A DNA stretch of 17,598 nt, from positions 1 through 17,598 of the forward strand of contig CAYQAS010000090.1 in the NCBI GenBank assembly GCA_964415525.1, read 5' to 3'. Source of the DNA: CAZPUI01 sp964415525 (lineage in GTDB: Bacteria > Acidobacteriota > Holophagae > Holophagales > Holophagaceae). The notes beneath the pieces were generated by a model. It saw only the letters and a list, made by a program, of their open reading frames with translations, was not told the DNA's origin and ran no database searches. This document shows, one piece after another, positions 1-6,261 of this stretch. The position numbers and the translations under genes were made by a program. Each line of letters opens with the position of its first letter. The stretch's first letter is position 1.

Positions 1-1209
1 CATCTCCTCCATGGCGGCGCTGGTCTCCTCCACGCTGGCGGCCTGCTCGGAAGCACCCTGGCTGAGGCTCTGGGCCGTGGCGTTGACTTCCTCGCTGGCA
101 CTGGCCAGATTCGCTCCGGCCATTCGCACCTGCTGGATCGTCTCAGAGAGCCGGTCTTCCGTGCTGTGGCAGGCCTCCTTCAGGCGACCGAAGACGCCCT
201 CGTAATCGGCCTTGATGCGCTGCGTGAGGTTGCCTTCCGCCATGGCTTCCAGGACGTCCATGACGTCACTCAGGCCTACGCGGCAGGTGGTGGTGAGCTG
301 ATTCACGGAGGCGCCCAGGGCCCGGAAGGCGCCGGCTTTGCTCTGCACGGCGATTTCCTTCGAGAAATCGCCATGGCCGGCGGCGGCCACCACGGTTTGA
401 GTTTCTTCCATCACGCCGGCCAAGGCATCCCGCATGCGCTGCAGGGCCGCCATCATGCTGGCGGTGTCCCCCTCCCGCAGGTTTACTTCCACCGTGAGGT
501 CTCCCCGCGCAATGCTGTTGGCGATGTTTGAGGCCGTTCCCGGTTCACCGCCGACCTGCTGCTTGACGATCGAGGTGACGAAGAACCCCAGCACCATGGA
601 GAGCATGAATCCCAGACCGATGGTCACGAACATGGCCTTGTCTGCCGCGAGGGCAGTTTGGGTGTTCTTGTCCGAGGTATCCTTGGCAGCCTTCACGTTC
701 AGCTCGACGACCTTGCCGATGAAGTCCCCGAGGGCCTGGCCCTTTGAACGGAGTTCCTTCTCGACGTAGTCCAGGGCTTCTCGGTCCTTTCCTGCCAGCT
801 TGAGTTCCAAGACCCGGTCATTGGTTTGGTCGTAGACCTCAATATCCGCCCGCAGTTTCTTGTAATTGGACTCGTCCTCCGCATCGATCAAGGTTTTGGA
901 GTAACCATCCAGGGCGGTGCGGATCTCCTTCATCAGGACGTCCGATCGCTCCGAGGCCTTCTTGGCCTCCTCCTTGGACGCCAGGATGGCCACCCGCAGG
1001 TCGCTGACCCGGATCCGATTGAAGTTGCCTGCAATGGTGCACATCTGCCCCAGGGCGACTGTGCACTTCTCGTAAAGGAAGGTGTCAGCATCGTCGATCT
1101 TGTGGATGTTCCGGTAGGCGACGCCGCCCACCACCCCTGATACCAGGGCGACAAGGAAGAAGGTGAAGAGCAGCTGTGTGGCGAGTTTCAGGGTCTTGAA
1201 CCAGGTCAT
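1..1209 (-). CDS. Methyl-accepting chemotaxis protein, 3' end outside the window
   Basis: Transmembrane chemoreceptor that would control CheA through CheW. The first 403 residues are present and the frame is still open at base 1. A first membrane segment (about 10-32) is followed by a mostly helical sensor of about 155 residues resembling the four-helix-bundle MCP sensor, then a second membrane segment (about 192-215). Three HAMP-like segments follow, each marked by a G-[DN]-[LF] turn: GDLTVEV near 237, GDFSKEI near 280 and GNLTQRI near 326. The start of the signalling helix (SASEEVNATAQSLSQGASEQ, from about 370) is present, but the conserved tip lies outside. The ATG at 1209 has GGGAGG about 6 bases upstream. 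It lies 24 bases after cheW and is probably cotranscribed with it. The family is certain; the ligand cannot be read. Confidence 0.93.
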   Translation of the reverse strand, partial: MTWFKTLKLATQLLFTFFLVALVSGVVGGVAYRNIHKIDDADTFLYEKCTVALGQMCTIAGNFNRIRVSDLRVAILASKEEAKKASERSDVLMKEIRTALDGYSKTLIDAEDESNYKKLRADIEVYDQTNDRVLELKLAGKDREALDYVEKELRSKGQALGDFIGKVVELNVKAAKDTSDKNTQTALAADKAMFVTIGLGFMLSMVLGFFVTSIVKQQVGGEPGTASNIANSIARGDLTVEVNLREGDTASMMAALQRMRDALAGVMEETQTVVAAAGHGDFSKEIAVQSKAGAFRALGASVNQLTTTCRVGLSDVMDVLEAMAEGNLTQRIKADYEGVFGRLKEACHSTEDRLSETIQQVRMAGANLASASEEVNATAQSLSQGASEQAASVEETSAAMEEM

Positions 1210-1233
1210 GGACGCCTCCCTCAAGGGTGGGGA

Positions 1234-1791
1234 TCAGTGGGTGTTATATTCAGAGGTCTTGCCGTCGGATTGCCCAATGAGAGCGGCCATTTCATCCACG
1301 CTGAGTACGTGCTCCACATCCAGCAGGATCACGAAGTGGCCGTTCACCTTGCCCACGCCCTTGATGAATTCGGAGCGCATGCCACTGCCGAAGCTGGGAG
1401 CGGGCTCGATGTCGCCGGGGGCGATTTCCAGGACCTCGCTCACGTGGTCGACCATGACGCCGAGGACGGTCATGGCGCCTTCTGTGCCCGTCTCGACGAT
1501 GACGATGCAGGTGCGGCGCTGGATCTCCGTGGGGGGCTTCTGGAAGCGCACATGGAGGTCGATCACCGGCACCACGGAGCCCCGCAGGTTGATGACGCCG
1601 CGCACGAAGCCCGGCATGAGCGGGACTTCCGTGAGGCCATCGAACTGGAGGATCTCCCGGATGTGGCGGATCTCCAGGGCAAAGGTCTCACCGCCCAGGT
1701 TGAACGTGAGGTACTGCGCACGGTTCGTGACAGCTGCTTGGGTTTGCGTATTCGTTCCACGCGGTCGGGCGGTGTTCAAGGTCATGTTCAT
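1234..1791 (-). CDS. cheW: Chemotaxis adaptor protein CheW
   Basis: Cytoplasmic scaffold that couples chemoreceptors to the P5 domain of CheA. The 185 residues form one CheW domain from about residue 25: QYLTFNLGGETFALEI, then REILQF, then the highly conserved GVINLRGSVVPVIDL near 65-79, and a C-terminal FVILLDVEHVLS. The first 24 residues are a polar extension not needed for the fold. The start at 1791 is preceded by a G-rich stretch, GGGGGTG, about 7 bases upstream; an in-frame ATG two codons later (1785) is an equally possible start. It sits 120 bases after cheA and 24 bases before the MCP gene, in the same operon. The stop is at 1234-1236. Nothing appears broken. Confidence 0.95.
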   Translation of the reverse strand: MNMTLNTARPRGTNTQTQAAVTNRAQYLTFNLGGETFALEIRHIREILQFDGLTEVPLMPGFVRGVINLRGSVVPVIDLHVRFQKPPTEIQRRTCIVIVETGTEGAMTVLGVMVDHVSEVLEIAPGDIEPAPSFGSGMRSEFIKGVGKVNGHFVILLDVEHVLSVDEMAALIGQSDGKTSEYNTH

Positions 1792-1911
1792 GGGTTCACC
1801 CCCGGTCCAGGTTTGATAACGCCTGCTGGGCCTGTCTTCGTCGGCGCCAATGTCTATGGCGTGAGGGGGAGCGCGGCCTTTCTGGGAAGCGGTTCATCTG
1901 TCTCTCCTGGT

Positions 1912-4062
1912 TCAGGCATTGGCGTGCAGACGGTTGGCTCGGGTGGCTGCGATCTGGACGATTTGGGGAATGTCGAGGAGCATGGCGACCTCGCCGGAGC
2001 CGAGGATGGTGGAGCCGCCGACGCCCCGGATGTGCTGAAAGAGCGCCCCGAGGGGCTTGATGACGGTCTGGAGCTCCCCATAGAGCCGCTCCACCACCAG
2101 CCCGATGCGGTTTTCGCCGTACTGGATCACCACGACCTGCTCGCGATCAGGGAAATCCCCCGGGATGGCGAAGGCCTCCCGGAGCCGGAGACAGGGCAGC
2201 ACTTCGCCCCGCAGGTTGAGGAAGCCGCTGCCAGCGCCTTCCTTGAGGGTCGATAGGTCCATGCATTCCTGGATCAGGTCCAAAGGCAGCACGTAGCTGG
2301 CATTGCCGACGCCCACGCGGAATCCGTCGATGATGGCCAGGGTCAGGGGCAGGCGGATGCGCAGGGTGGTGCCGGCGCCTTCATAGGTCTCCACTTCGAT
2401 GTTGCCTCGGAGTTCATCGATGTTGCGCCGGACGACATCCATGCCCACGCCGCGCCCGCTGAGGTTGGTGACGGCGTCTGCGGTGCTGAAGCCGGGGGCG
2501 AAGATGAGCTGGAGGACCTCCTGTTCGCTGAGTTCCACGCCTTCCTTGATGAGTCCGCGCTCGGTGGCCTTGGCCAGGATCTTTTCCCGGTTGAGGCCAC
2601 CGCCGTCGTCGCTGATCTCGATGACGATGCTGCCGCTCTCATGGCTGGCGAAGAGCGAGATGGAGCCTTCCTCGGGTTTGCCGCGGGCGAGGCGCACATC
2701 CCGGCTCTCGATGCCATGGTCCATGGCATTGCGTACGATGTGCATCAAGGGATCGTTGAGTTTCTCCACGATGCTCTTATCCAGTTCTGTCTCGCCGCCG
2801 CGGATCTCGAGCCGGATGTTCTTCCCGAGTTCCTGGCCCACATCCCGAACGACGCGGCGGAAGCGGTTGAAGGTATCGCCGATCTGCACCATGCGCAGGC
2901 TCAGGGCGTTGTCGCGGATGGCCTCCACCAGCTTGTTGATGGTGGCGGTGGCTTCGGACACCGGCACGCCCTGCACCTGGCTCGCCAGCACATGGGCCGT
3001 GGCCCCGGCGATGACCAGTTCCCCCACCAGATCCACGAGGCGATCGAGCTTCTCCGCCTGCACCTTGATGGTCTTGGACTCCGGGATGACCCCCGGTGCC
3101 TTGCGCTGGCGCTCCAGGGCGGCTTCCACCACGGGCGTTGGCACGGTGCGGTTCGCCACGAGCATGTCTCCGAGCTTGCGGCCCGCAGTGTCTTGGCGCT
3201 CCTGACTCTGAGCGGCGAGGGCCTGTTGCAGCTCGCGTTCGGTCAATGCCCCAGATTTCACCAGGATCTCGCCGAGGAGGTCGGAGGAGCCGCCCATCTC
3301 CTGGATGAAAGCGAGGTATTCCTCCACCTTGGCCTGGGGCGGGAAGATGCGAATGTGGCAGTCCTGGCGCACAAACTCGAAGACATCCTCGATGGTCTGG
3401 CGGCCGGCCTCGCTCTCCAGGGCCAGTTCCAGGCCGAGATAGCAGGTCTCGGGGTCAAAGGCGGCCCCGGTGGGAAGGGTGTTCAACAGGCTGACGAGGT
3501 GGGTGATCTTCCCCAGCGTGCGCAGGTAGCGCAGGAAGCTCAGGGGATCCATGCCCATGCGCAGGACATCCGGCCCGAAGCGCAGGGAGATGTGCCAGGC
3601 GCCGCGACCGGCGTCCTCCGGCTCCGCCCCCGGGCTCACGGTGGCGGGCAGGTGTGGAGTGGCCGGGCGGGGGGGCTCCAGATAAGGCACCAGCTGATCC
3701 AGTAGCGCCACCCCGGCCGCCAAGAGTTCGGGTGGTTCCGCAGAGCCCTGGGTGATGTGGGCGATGAGGCTGGCGATGTGGTCGTGGCAGCCCAGCATGA
3801 TGCCCGTCAGCTCGGGTGTGAGGCGGCTGGGCTGCTCCCGAGTGCGGTCCAGAACGGTCTCTACCGTATGGGAGAAGCGTACGACCGTGTCCAGTCCGAA
3901 GAGCCCCGCGCTGCCCTTGATGGTGTGGATGGCCCGGAACATGGCGTTCACGGATTCGGTGCGGTCGGACGTGCCCTCCATGGCGAGGAGGGCCTCCTCC
4001 ATGGCATCCAGGAGTTCCTGGGACTCGACGATGAAGGTCTGCTTGGCGCTCTCGAGGTCCAT
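1912..4062 (-). CDS. cheA: Chemotaxis histidine kinase CheA with an extra MshEN-like insert
   Basis: Central kinase of the chemosensory array: it autophosphorylates an HPt histidine and passes the phosphate to CheY. The protein has 716 residues. The HPt domain has phospho-acceptor H46 in RAIHTIKGSAGLFG. A P2-like region spans about 155-250. Residues 262-319 hold two 24-residue motifs of MshEN type (LLGEILVKSGALTERELQQA and KLGDMLVANRTVP). The P3 dimerisation helices follow (KLDRLVDLVGELV, 338-350). The ATPase domain has N-box HIVRNAMDHG (441-450), DDGGG (485-489) and GRGVGMDVV (536-544). A CheW-like P5 domain ends the protein (from about 570). The reading frame stays open upstream to 4206, but the ATG at 4062 has AGGAGG 5 bases before it and begins exactly where HPt homology starts. 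It overlaps the STAS gene stop as TGATG, implying translational coupling. Confidence 0.96.
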   Translation of the reverse strand: MDLESAKQTFIVESQELLDAMEEALLAMEGTSDRTESVNAMFRAIHTIKGSAGLFGLDTVVRFSHTVETVLDRTREQPSRLTPELTGIMLGCHDHIASLIAHITQGSAEPPELLAAGVALLDQLVPYLEPPRPATPHLPATVSPGAEPEDAGRGAWHISLRFGPDVLRMGMDPLSFLRYLRTLGKITHLVSLLNTLPTGAAFDPETCYLGLELALESEAGRQTIEDVFEFVRQDCHIRIFPPQAKVEEYLAFIQEMGGSSDLLGEILVKSGALTERELQQALAAQSQERQDTAGRKLGDMLVANRTVPTPVVEAALERQRKAPGVIPESKTIKVQAEKLDRLVDLVGELVIAGATAHVLASQVQGVPVSEATATINKLVEAIRDNALSLRMVQIGDTFNRFRRVVRDVGQELGKNIRLEIRGGETELDKSIVEKLNDPLMHIVRNAMDHGIESRDVRLARGKPEEGSISLFASHESGSIVIEISDDGGGLNREKILAKATERGLIKEGVELSEQEVLQLIFAPGFSTADAVTNLSGRGVGMDVVRRNIDELRGNIEVETYEGAGTTLRIRLPLTLAIIDGFRVGVGNASYVLPLDLIQECMDLSTLKEGAGSGFLNLRGEVLPCLRLREAFAIPGDFPDREQVVVIQYGENRIGLVVERLYGELQTVIKPLGALFQHIRGVGGSTILGSGEVAMLLDIPQIVQIAATRANRLHANA

Positions 4063-4391
4063 CAGTCCCTCCTGGTGGGGGCGATCAGGATGGGATCCCC
4101 CAGTTCGGCCGTGAGCCCGAGGAGGTCCAGCACCTCCACCACGGCGCTGCTGTGGTGGACATAGATCAGGGGTTTCCCGGCCAGGGCCGCCTGCCGCTTC
4201 AGCCACACCAGGAGCTGTGCACCGGCGGTGTCGAGCTCCTCAATTCCGGAGAGATCCAGGTCCGGCGGCGGGCTCCCATCCAGGGTGCTCCGCAGCACCT
4301 CCCGGGCCTCGCTGGCGGTGTAGATGGTGAGATCCCCTTCGACCTTGAGCGTGGCTCGGCCGAAGGGGTGGGTGAGCTGGACCTGGAACAT
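4062..4391 (-). CDS. STAS-domain protein of the chemosensory operon
   Basis: A 109-residue stand-alone STAS domain of the anti-sigma-factor-antagonist fold. It has an N-terminal strand (GRATLKVEGDLTIYTASEAR), then PPDLDLSGIEELDTAGAQLL (residues 42-61), in which T55 occupies the position usually held by the phosphorylated Ser/Thr, and a closing helix VEVLDLLGL. Such small STAS proteins occur beside cheA and cheY in several deltaproteobacterial-type chemosensory clusters; their role there is not settled, and scaffolding or a phospho-switch are possibilities. The ATG at 4391 has GGAGG 4 bases upstream. It starts 24 bases after cheY, and its TGA shares the A of the cheA ATG. I infer from position alone that it acts in the same array; no kinase for T55 is visible here. 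Confidence 0.85.
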   Translation of the reverse strand: MFQVQLTHPFGRATLKVEGDLTIYTASEAREVLRSTLDGSPPPDLDLSGIEELDTAGAQLLVWLKRQAALAGKPLIYVHHSSAVVEVLDLLGLTAELGDPILIAPTRRD

Positions 4392-4415
4392 GGGTCCTCC
4401 AGCGAGGTCTGGAAT

Positions 4416-4784
4416 CTACGGAAGAATCAACTTCGAAACGGCGGAGAGCATCTGCTCGGGCTTGAAGGGCTTCACGATCCAGGCCCGGGCGCCTGCGGCC
4501 TGGCCCTCCTTCTTCCGTTCTTCACCCGCCTCCGTGGTGAGCATGATGATCGGCGTGAATTTGTAGCTGGGCAGCTCCTTCACGGCTTTGAGAAAGCTGA
4601 TGCCGTCCATGATCGGCATGTTGACGTCACTGATCATGAGATGGACCTTGCGACCGTCGAGCTTGCTAAGGGCGTCCTTTCCATCGCAGGCCTGGATGAC
4701 CTCGAAGCCTGCGTTGGTAAGGGCGATGGTGACCACCTGCCGGAGGCTGGCGGAGTCGTCCACGATGAGAATGGTCTTGGCCAT
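4416..4784 (-). CDS. cheY: Single-domain response regulator CheY
   Basis: Diffusible output regulator phosphorylated by CheA. Its 122 residues are one complete receiver domain with all key residues: acidic pair D9-D10 (ILIVDDSASLR), phospho-acceptor D53 (HLMISDVNMPIMDG), switch threonine T83 (IIMLTTEAGEE) and K105 (WIVKPFKP). The start at 4784 is set by the MAKTILIVDD N-terminus and by GAGG 6 bases upstream; longer readings of this frame are only open frame inside the neighbouring gene. It begins 7 bases after the stop of the HAMP-less MCP-like gene, so the two are very probably cotranscribed. That neighbour carries a CheZ-like motif, so this CheY is its natural candidate substrate. Confidence 0.95.
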   Translation of the reverse strand: MAKTILIVDDSASLRQVVTIALTNAGFEVIQACDGKDALSKLDGRKVHLMISDVNMPIMDGISFLKAVKELPSYKFTPIIMLTTEAGEERKKEGQAAGARAWIVKPFKPEQMLSAVSKLILP

Positions 4785-4791
4785 GGGCGCC

Positions 4792-5940
4792 TCAGAAGAA
4801 GGTGATGTCATCACCGCCGGTGGCATCCTGAGAGACGCCGTGGTGGATGCGTTTCTGTTCTGTGGTGACGTAGGTGGCGGCCAGTTCCTGCAGCCATTGC
4901 TCCACGTCCGCCTCGGTGTGGGGATGGGACAGGCGGTCCGTGAACTTCTCCATGTCCCGCACGATGCTCTGGAGGATCTGGCTGGTGCGGTCCTGGAACT
5001 GGAAATCCACCAGCGTCTGGGCGATCTGGGACTGCACATCCCGGCCGGTGTGGACCATTTCCACCTGGCGCGTGCTCAAGTCCTCGATGGCCCCGCCGAA
5101 GGCCTGCACCACCTTATGGATGGTGCCCTTGGCGGTCTCGATGGTCTGGGCATCTTGGGCCTCGAATGCTTGGGCGGCTCTGAGGGTTTCCTGGAGCCCC
5201 CTGCTCATGCGTTCGATGCCTGAGGCAATGCTCGAACCGGTATTGCCACTGCGCTCCGAGAGCTTGCGCACCTCGTCGGCCACGATCGCGAACCCCTTGC
5301 CGTGCTCTCGGGCATGGGCGGCCTCGATGGCGGCGTTGAGGCTGAGCAGGTTGGTCTGATAGGCGATGGCCGCCACCTCGGCGCTCATCTGGTAGAGCTC
5401 ATCCGTGAAGCCCGATAGCACCTCGATCTTGGCCAGCAGGTCCCGGCGGACCTGCTGAGTCTCCTCCAGGGTGGTCACGATGGAACCGAGGCGGGCCTGG
5501 CTCTGGCCGATGAGTTCCTGAAGATCGGGGCCTCCGCCCTCGCCCGTCGTGGCATTCACCACGGCCTGCAGGTCTCGTTGCATGGTGGAGAATCGATAGG
5601 TGAGGTCCGTGATGGCATCTTCCGTCTGGGTCCGAACACCCTCGGTCTGGCGGGACCAGACCGGAACGACGGCGGAGGCAAGGCGATCCCGCTGGGAGGC
5701 GGACGGGATCAGTGCTGTCTGCGGAAGTTCCACGGGCTCGGCGGCGGGCTCCCCAGAAAGAGTTGGAGCCGGAACCCACAGGGCTGCCAGCACTGCGATG
5801 GCGGTGCCCAGGAAGCCCACCACCAAGGCGCGAATGCCGAAACCGCCGGCAGAGAGCGCGGCTAACAGGCAGAGTCCGGCTGGTAAGAGAACTCGCGGCT
5901 GAGTGGCGCGACGAAGAAAAGGGGGCTCGGCATTCCTCAA
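4792..5940 (-). CDS. HAMP-less membrane MCP-type signalling protein with CheZ-like C-terminal helix
   Basis: A 382-residue protein. Two closely spaced hydrophobic stretches at about 17-31 and 35-55 suggest a membrane hairpin with no periplasmic sensor. A long helical region follows, and the conserved MCP tip at about 190-232 (YQTNLLSLNAAIEAAHA, then GKGFAIVADEVRKLSERSG). No HAMP domain is seen, and the coiled coil is shorter than in classical receptors. At 313-321 it reads FQFQDRTSQ; D317 and Q321 are spaced like the catalytic Asp/Gln pair of CheZ (FQDLTGQ). The C-terminus ends DDITFF. The start is TTG at 5940 with AGGAG 6 bases upstream; the ATG at 5933 is out of frame. It is the first gene of the chemosensory operon, 7 bases before cheY. 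MCP-tip assignment is certain; phosphatase activity is inference. Confidence 0.88.
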   Translation of the reverse strand: MRNAEPPFLRRATQPRVLLPAGLCLLAALSAGGFGIRALVVGFLGTAIAVLAALWVPAPTLSGEPAAEPVELPQTALIPSASQRDRLASAVVPVWSRQTEGVRTQTEDAITDLTYRFSTMQRDLQAVVNATTGEGGGPDLQELIGQSQARLGSIVTTLEETQQVRRDLLAKIEVLSGFTDELYQMSAEVAAIAYQTNLLSLNAAIEAAHAREHGKGFAIVADEVRKLSERSGNTGSSIASGIERMSRGLQETLRAAQAFEAQDAQTIETAKGTIHKVVQAFGGAIEDLSTRQVEMVHTGRDVQSQIAQTLVDFQFQDRTSQILQSIVRDMEKFTDRLSHPHTEADVEQWLQELAATYVTTEQKRIHHGVSQDATGGDDITFF

Positions 5941-5962
5941 ACGCGGCTCCTGGCTGTGCGTC

Positions 5963-5977
5963 CTGTGTCGGACACAG
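5963..5977. promoter_or_regulatory. Perfect 15-base palindrome, possible operator
   Basis: CTGTGTC G GACACAG is a perfect dyad with a single central base, 23 bases before the TTG start of the first chemosensory gene. A wider partial symmetry (GGCTGTG at 5952-5958, CACAGCC at 5973-5979) offers a second pairing. It could be a repressor site or a hairpin in the 5' leader; the sequence alone does not decide. Confidence 0.35.
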
Positions 5978-6013
5978 CCGTCCCCTTCTTGAATCAGGGA
6001 GCCAAGGCTCCGT

Positions 6014-6102
6014 GGGTTCGTGGGCCGCGGCTCTAGCCCTTAGACCTTCCGCAACCTCAACGCATTGAGCACCACGGTGATGCTGCTCATGCCCATCGCG
6101 GC
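6014..6102 (-). repeat. 89-bp direct repeat, copy 1: displaced copA 3' end
   Basis: Base-for-base identical to 6173-6261, shifted by 159 bp. It contains the last 21 codons of copA, its TAA and 26 downstream bases, separated from the gene. On the minus strand an ATG at 6096 opens an 18-codon frame (MGMSSITVVLNALRLRKV, ending at 6040), and the join with the 70-bp segment places GGAGGG about 10 bases before it. It is most simply a non-functional duplicate. Confidence 0.95.
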
Positions 6103-6172
6103 GGTTCCCTCCGCGATCGACGAGCGGAGCGAGGAGGAGTGGGAGGACGCGACTGAATGTCGCGTCCGATAG
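6103..6172. repeat. 70-bp two-hairpin segment between the direct repeats
   Basis: Contains two perfect inverted repeats: CTCCGC/GCGGAG (6109-6114 and 6124-6129, 9-base loop) and GGACGCGAC/GTCGCGTCC (6145-6153 and 6159-6167, 5-base loop TGAAT). No T-tract follows either, so they are poor intrinsic terminators. The layout resembles REP/BIME-type dispersed elements or a very short MITE, but no second copy occurs in this window, so the class is unproven. Confidence 0.6.
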
Positions 6173-6261
6173 GGGTTCGTGGGCCGCGGCTCTAGCCCTT
6201 AGACCTTCCGCAACCTCAACGCATTGAGCACCACGGTGATGCTGCTCATGCCCATCGCGGC
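6173..6261 (-). repeat. 89-bp direct repeat, copy 2: genuine copA 3' end
   Basis: Identical to 6014-6102. This copy is the true 3' end of copA: it continues in frame into the upstream gene and holds the TAA at 6199-6201. Identity breaks at 6262 on one side and at 6172 on the other. Confidence 0.95.

Larger units (their letters stand above)
5941..6198. promoter_or_regulatory. Upstream region of the chemosensory operon
   Basis: 258 bases between copA and the first chemosensory gene. It holds the AGGAG ribosome site for the TTG start (about 5947-5951), a 15-base palindrome (5963-5977), a short inverted repeat GGAGCC/GGCTCC (5998-6011), one copy of an 89-bp repeat and most of the two-hairpin 70-bp segment. 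On the minus strand, TCAAGAAG (5992-5985) followed after 12 bases by TCCGACAC faintly resembles a sigma-28 promoter, but the match is too poor to call. No protein-coding gene is seen except a possible 18-codon remnant of copA. Confidence 0.4.

Noticed and set aside
1237..2256. 339-residue plus-strand frame opposite cheW and cheA
   Set aside because: Antisense to two conserved genes and without domain features.
4063..4206. Longer CheA with a 48-residue N-terminal extension
   Set aside because: The extension is Pro/Gly/Arg-rich, lies inside the STAS gene and has no ribosome site; AGGAGG precedes the ATG at 4062, where HPt homology starts.
6145..6167. Hairpin as the intrinsic terminator of copA
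   Set aside because: The stem is perfect, but no T-run follows on either strand, and its position between the repeats fits an inserted element better.
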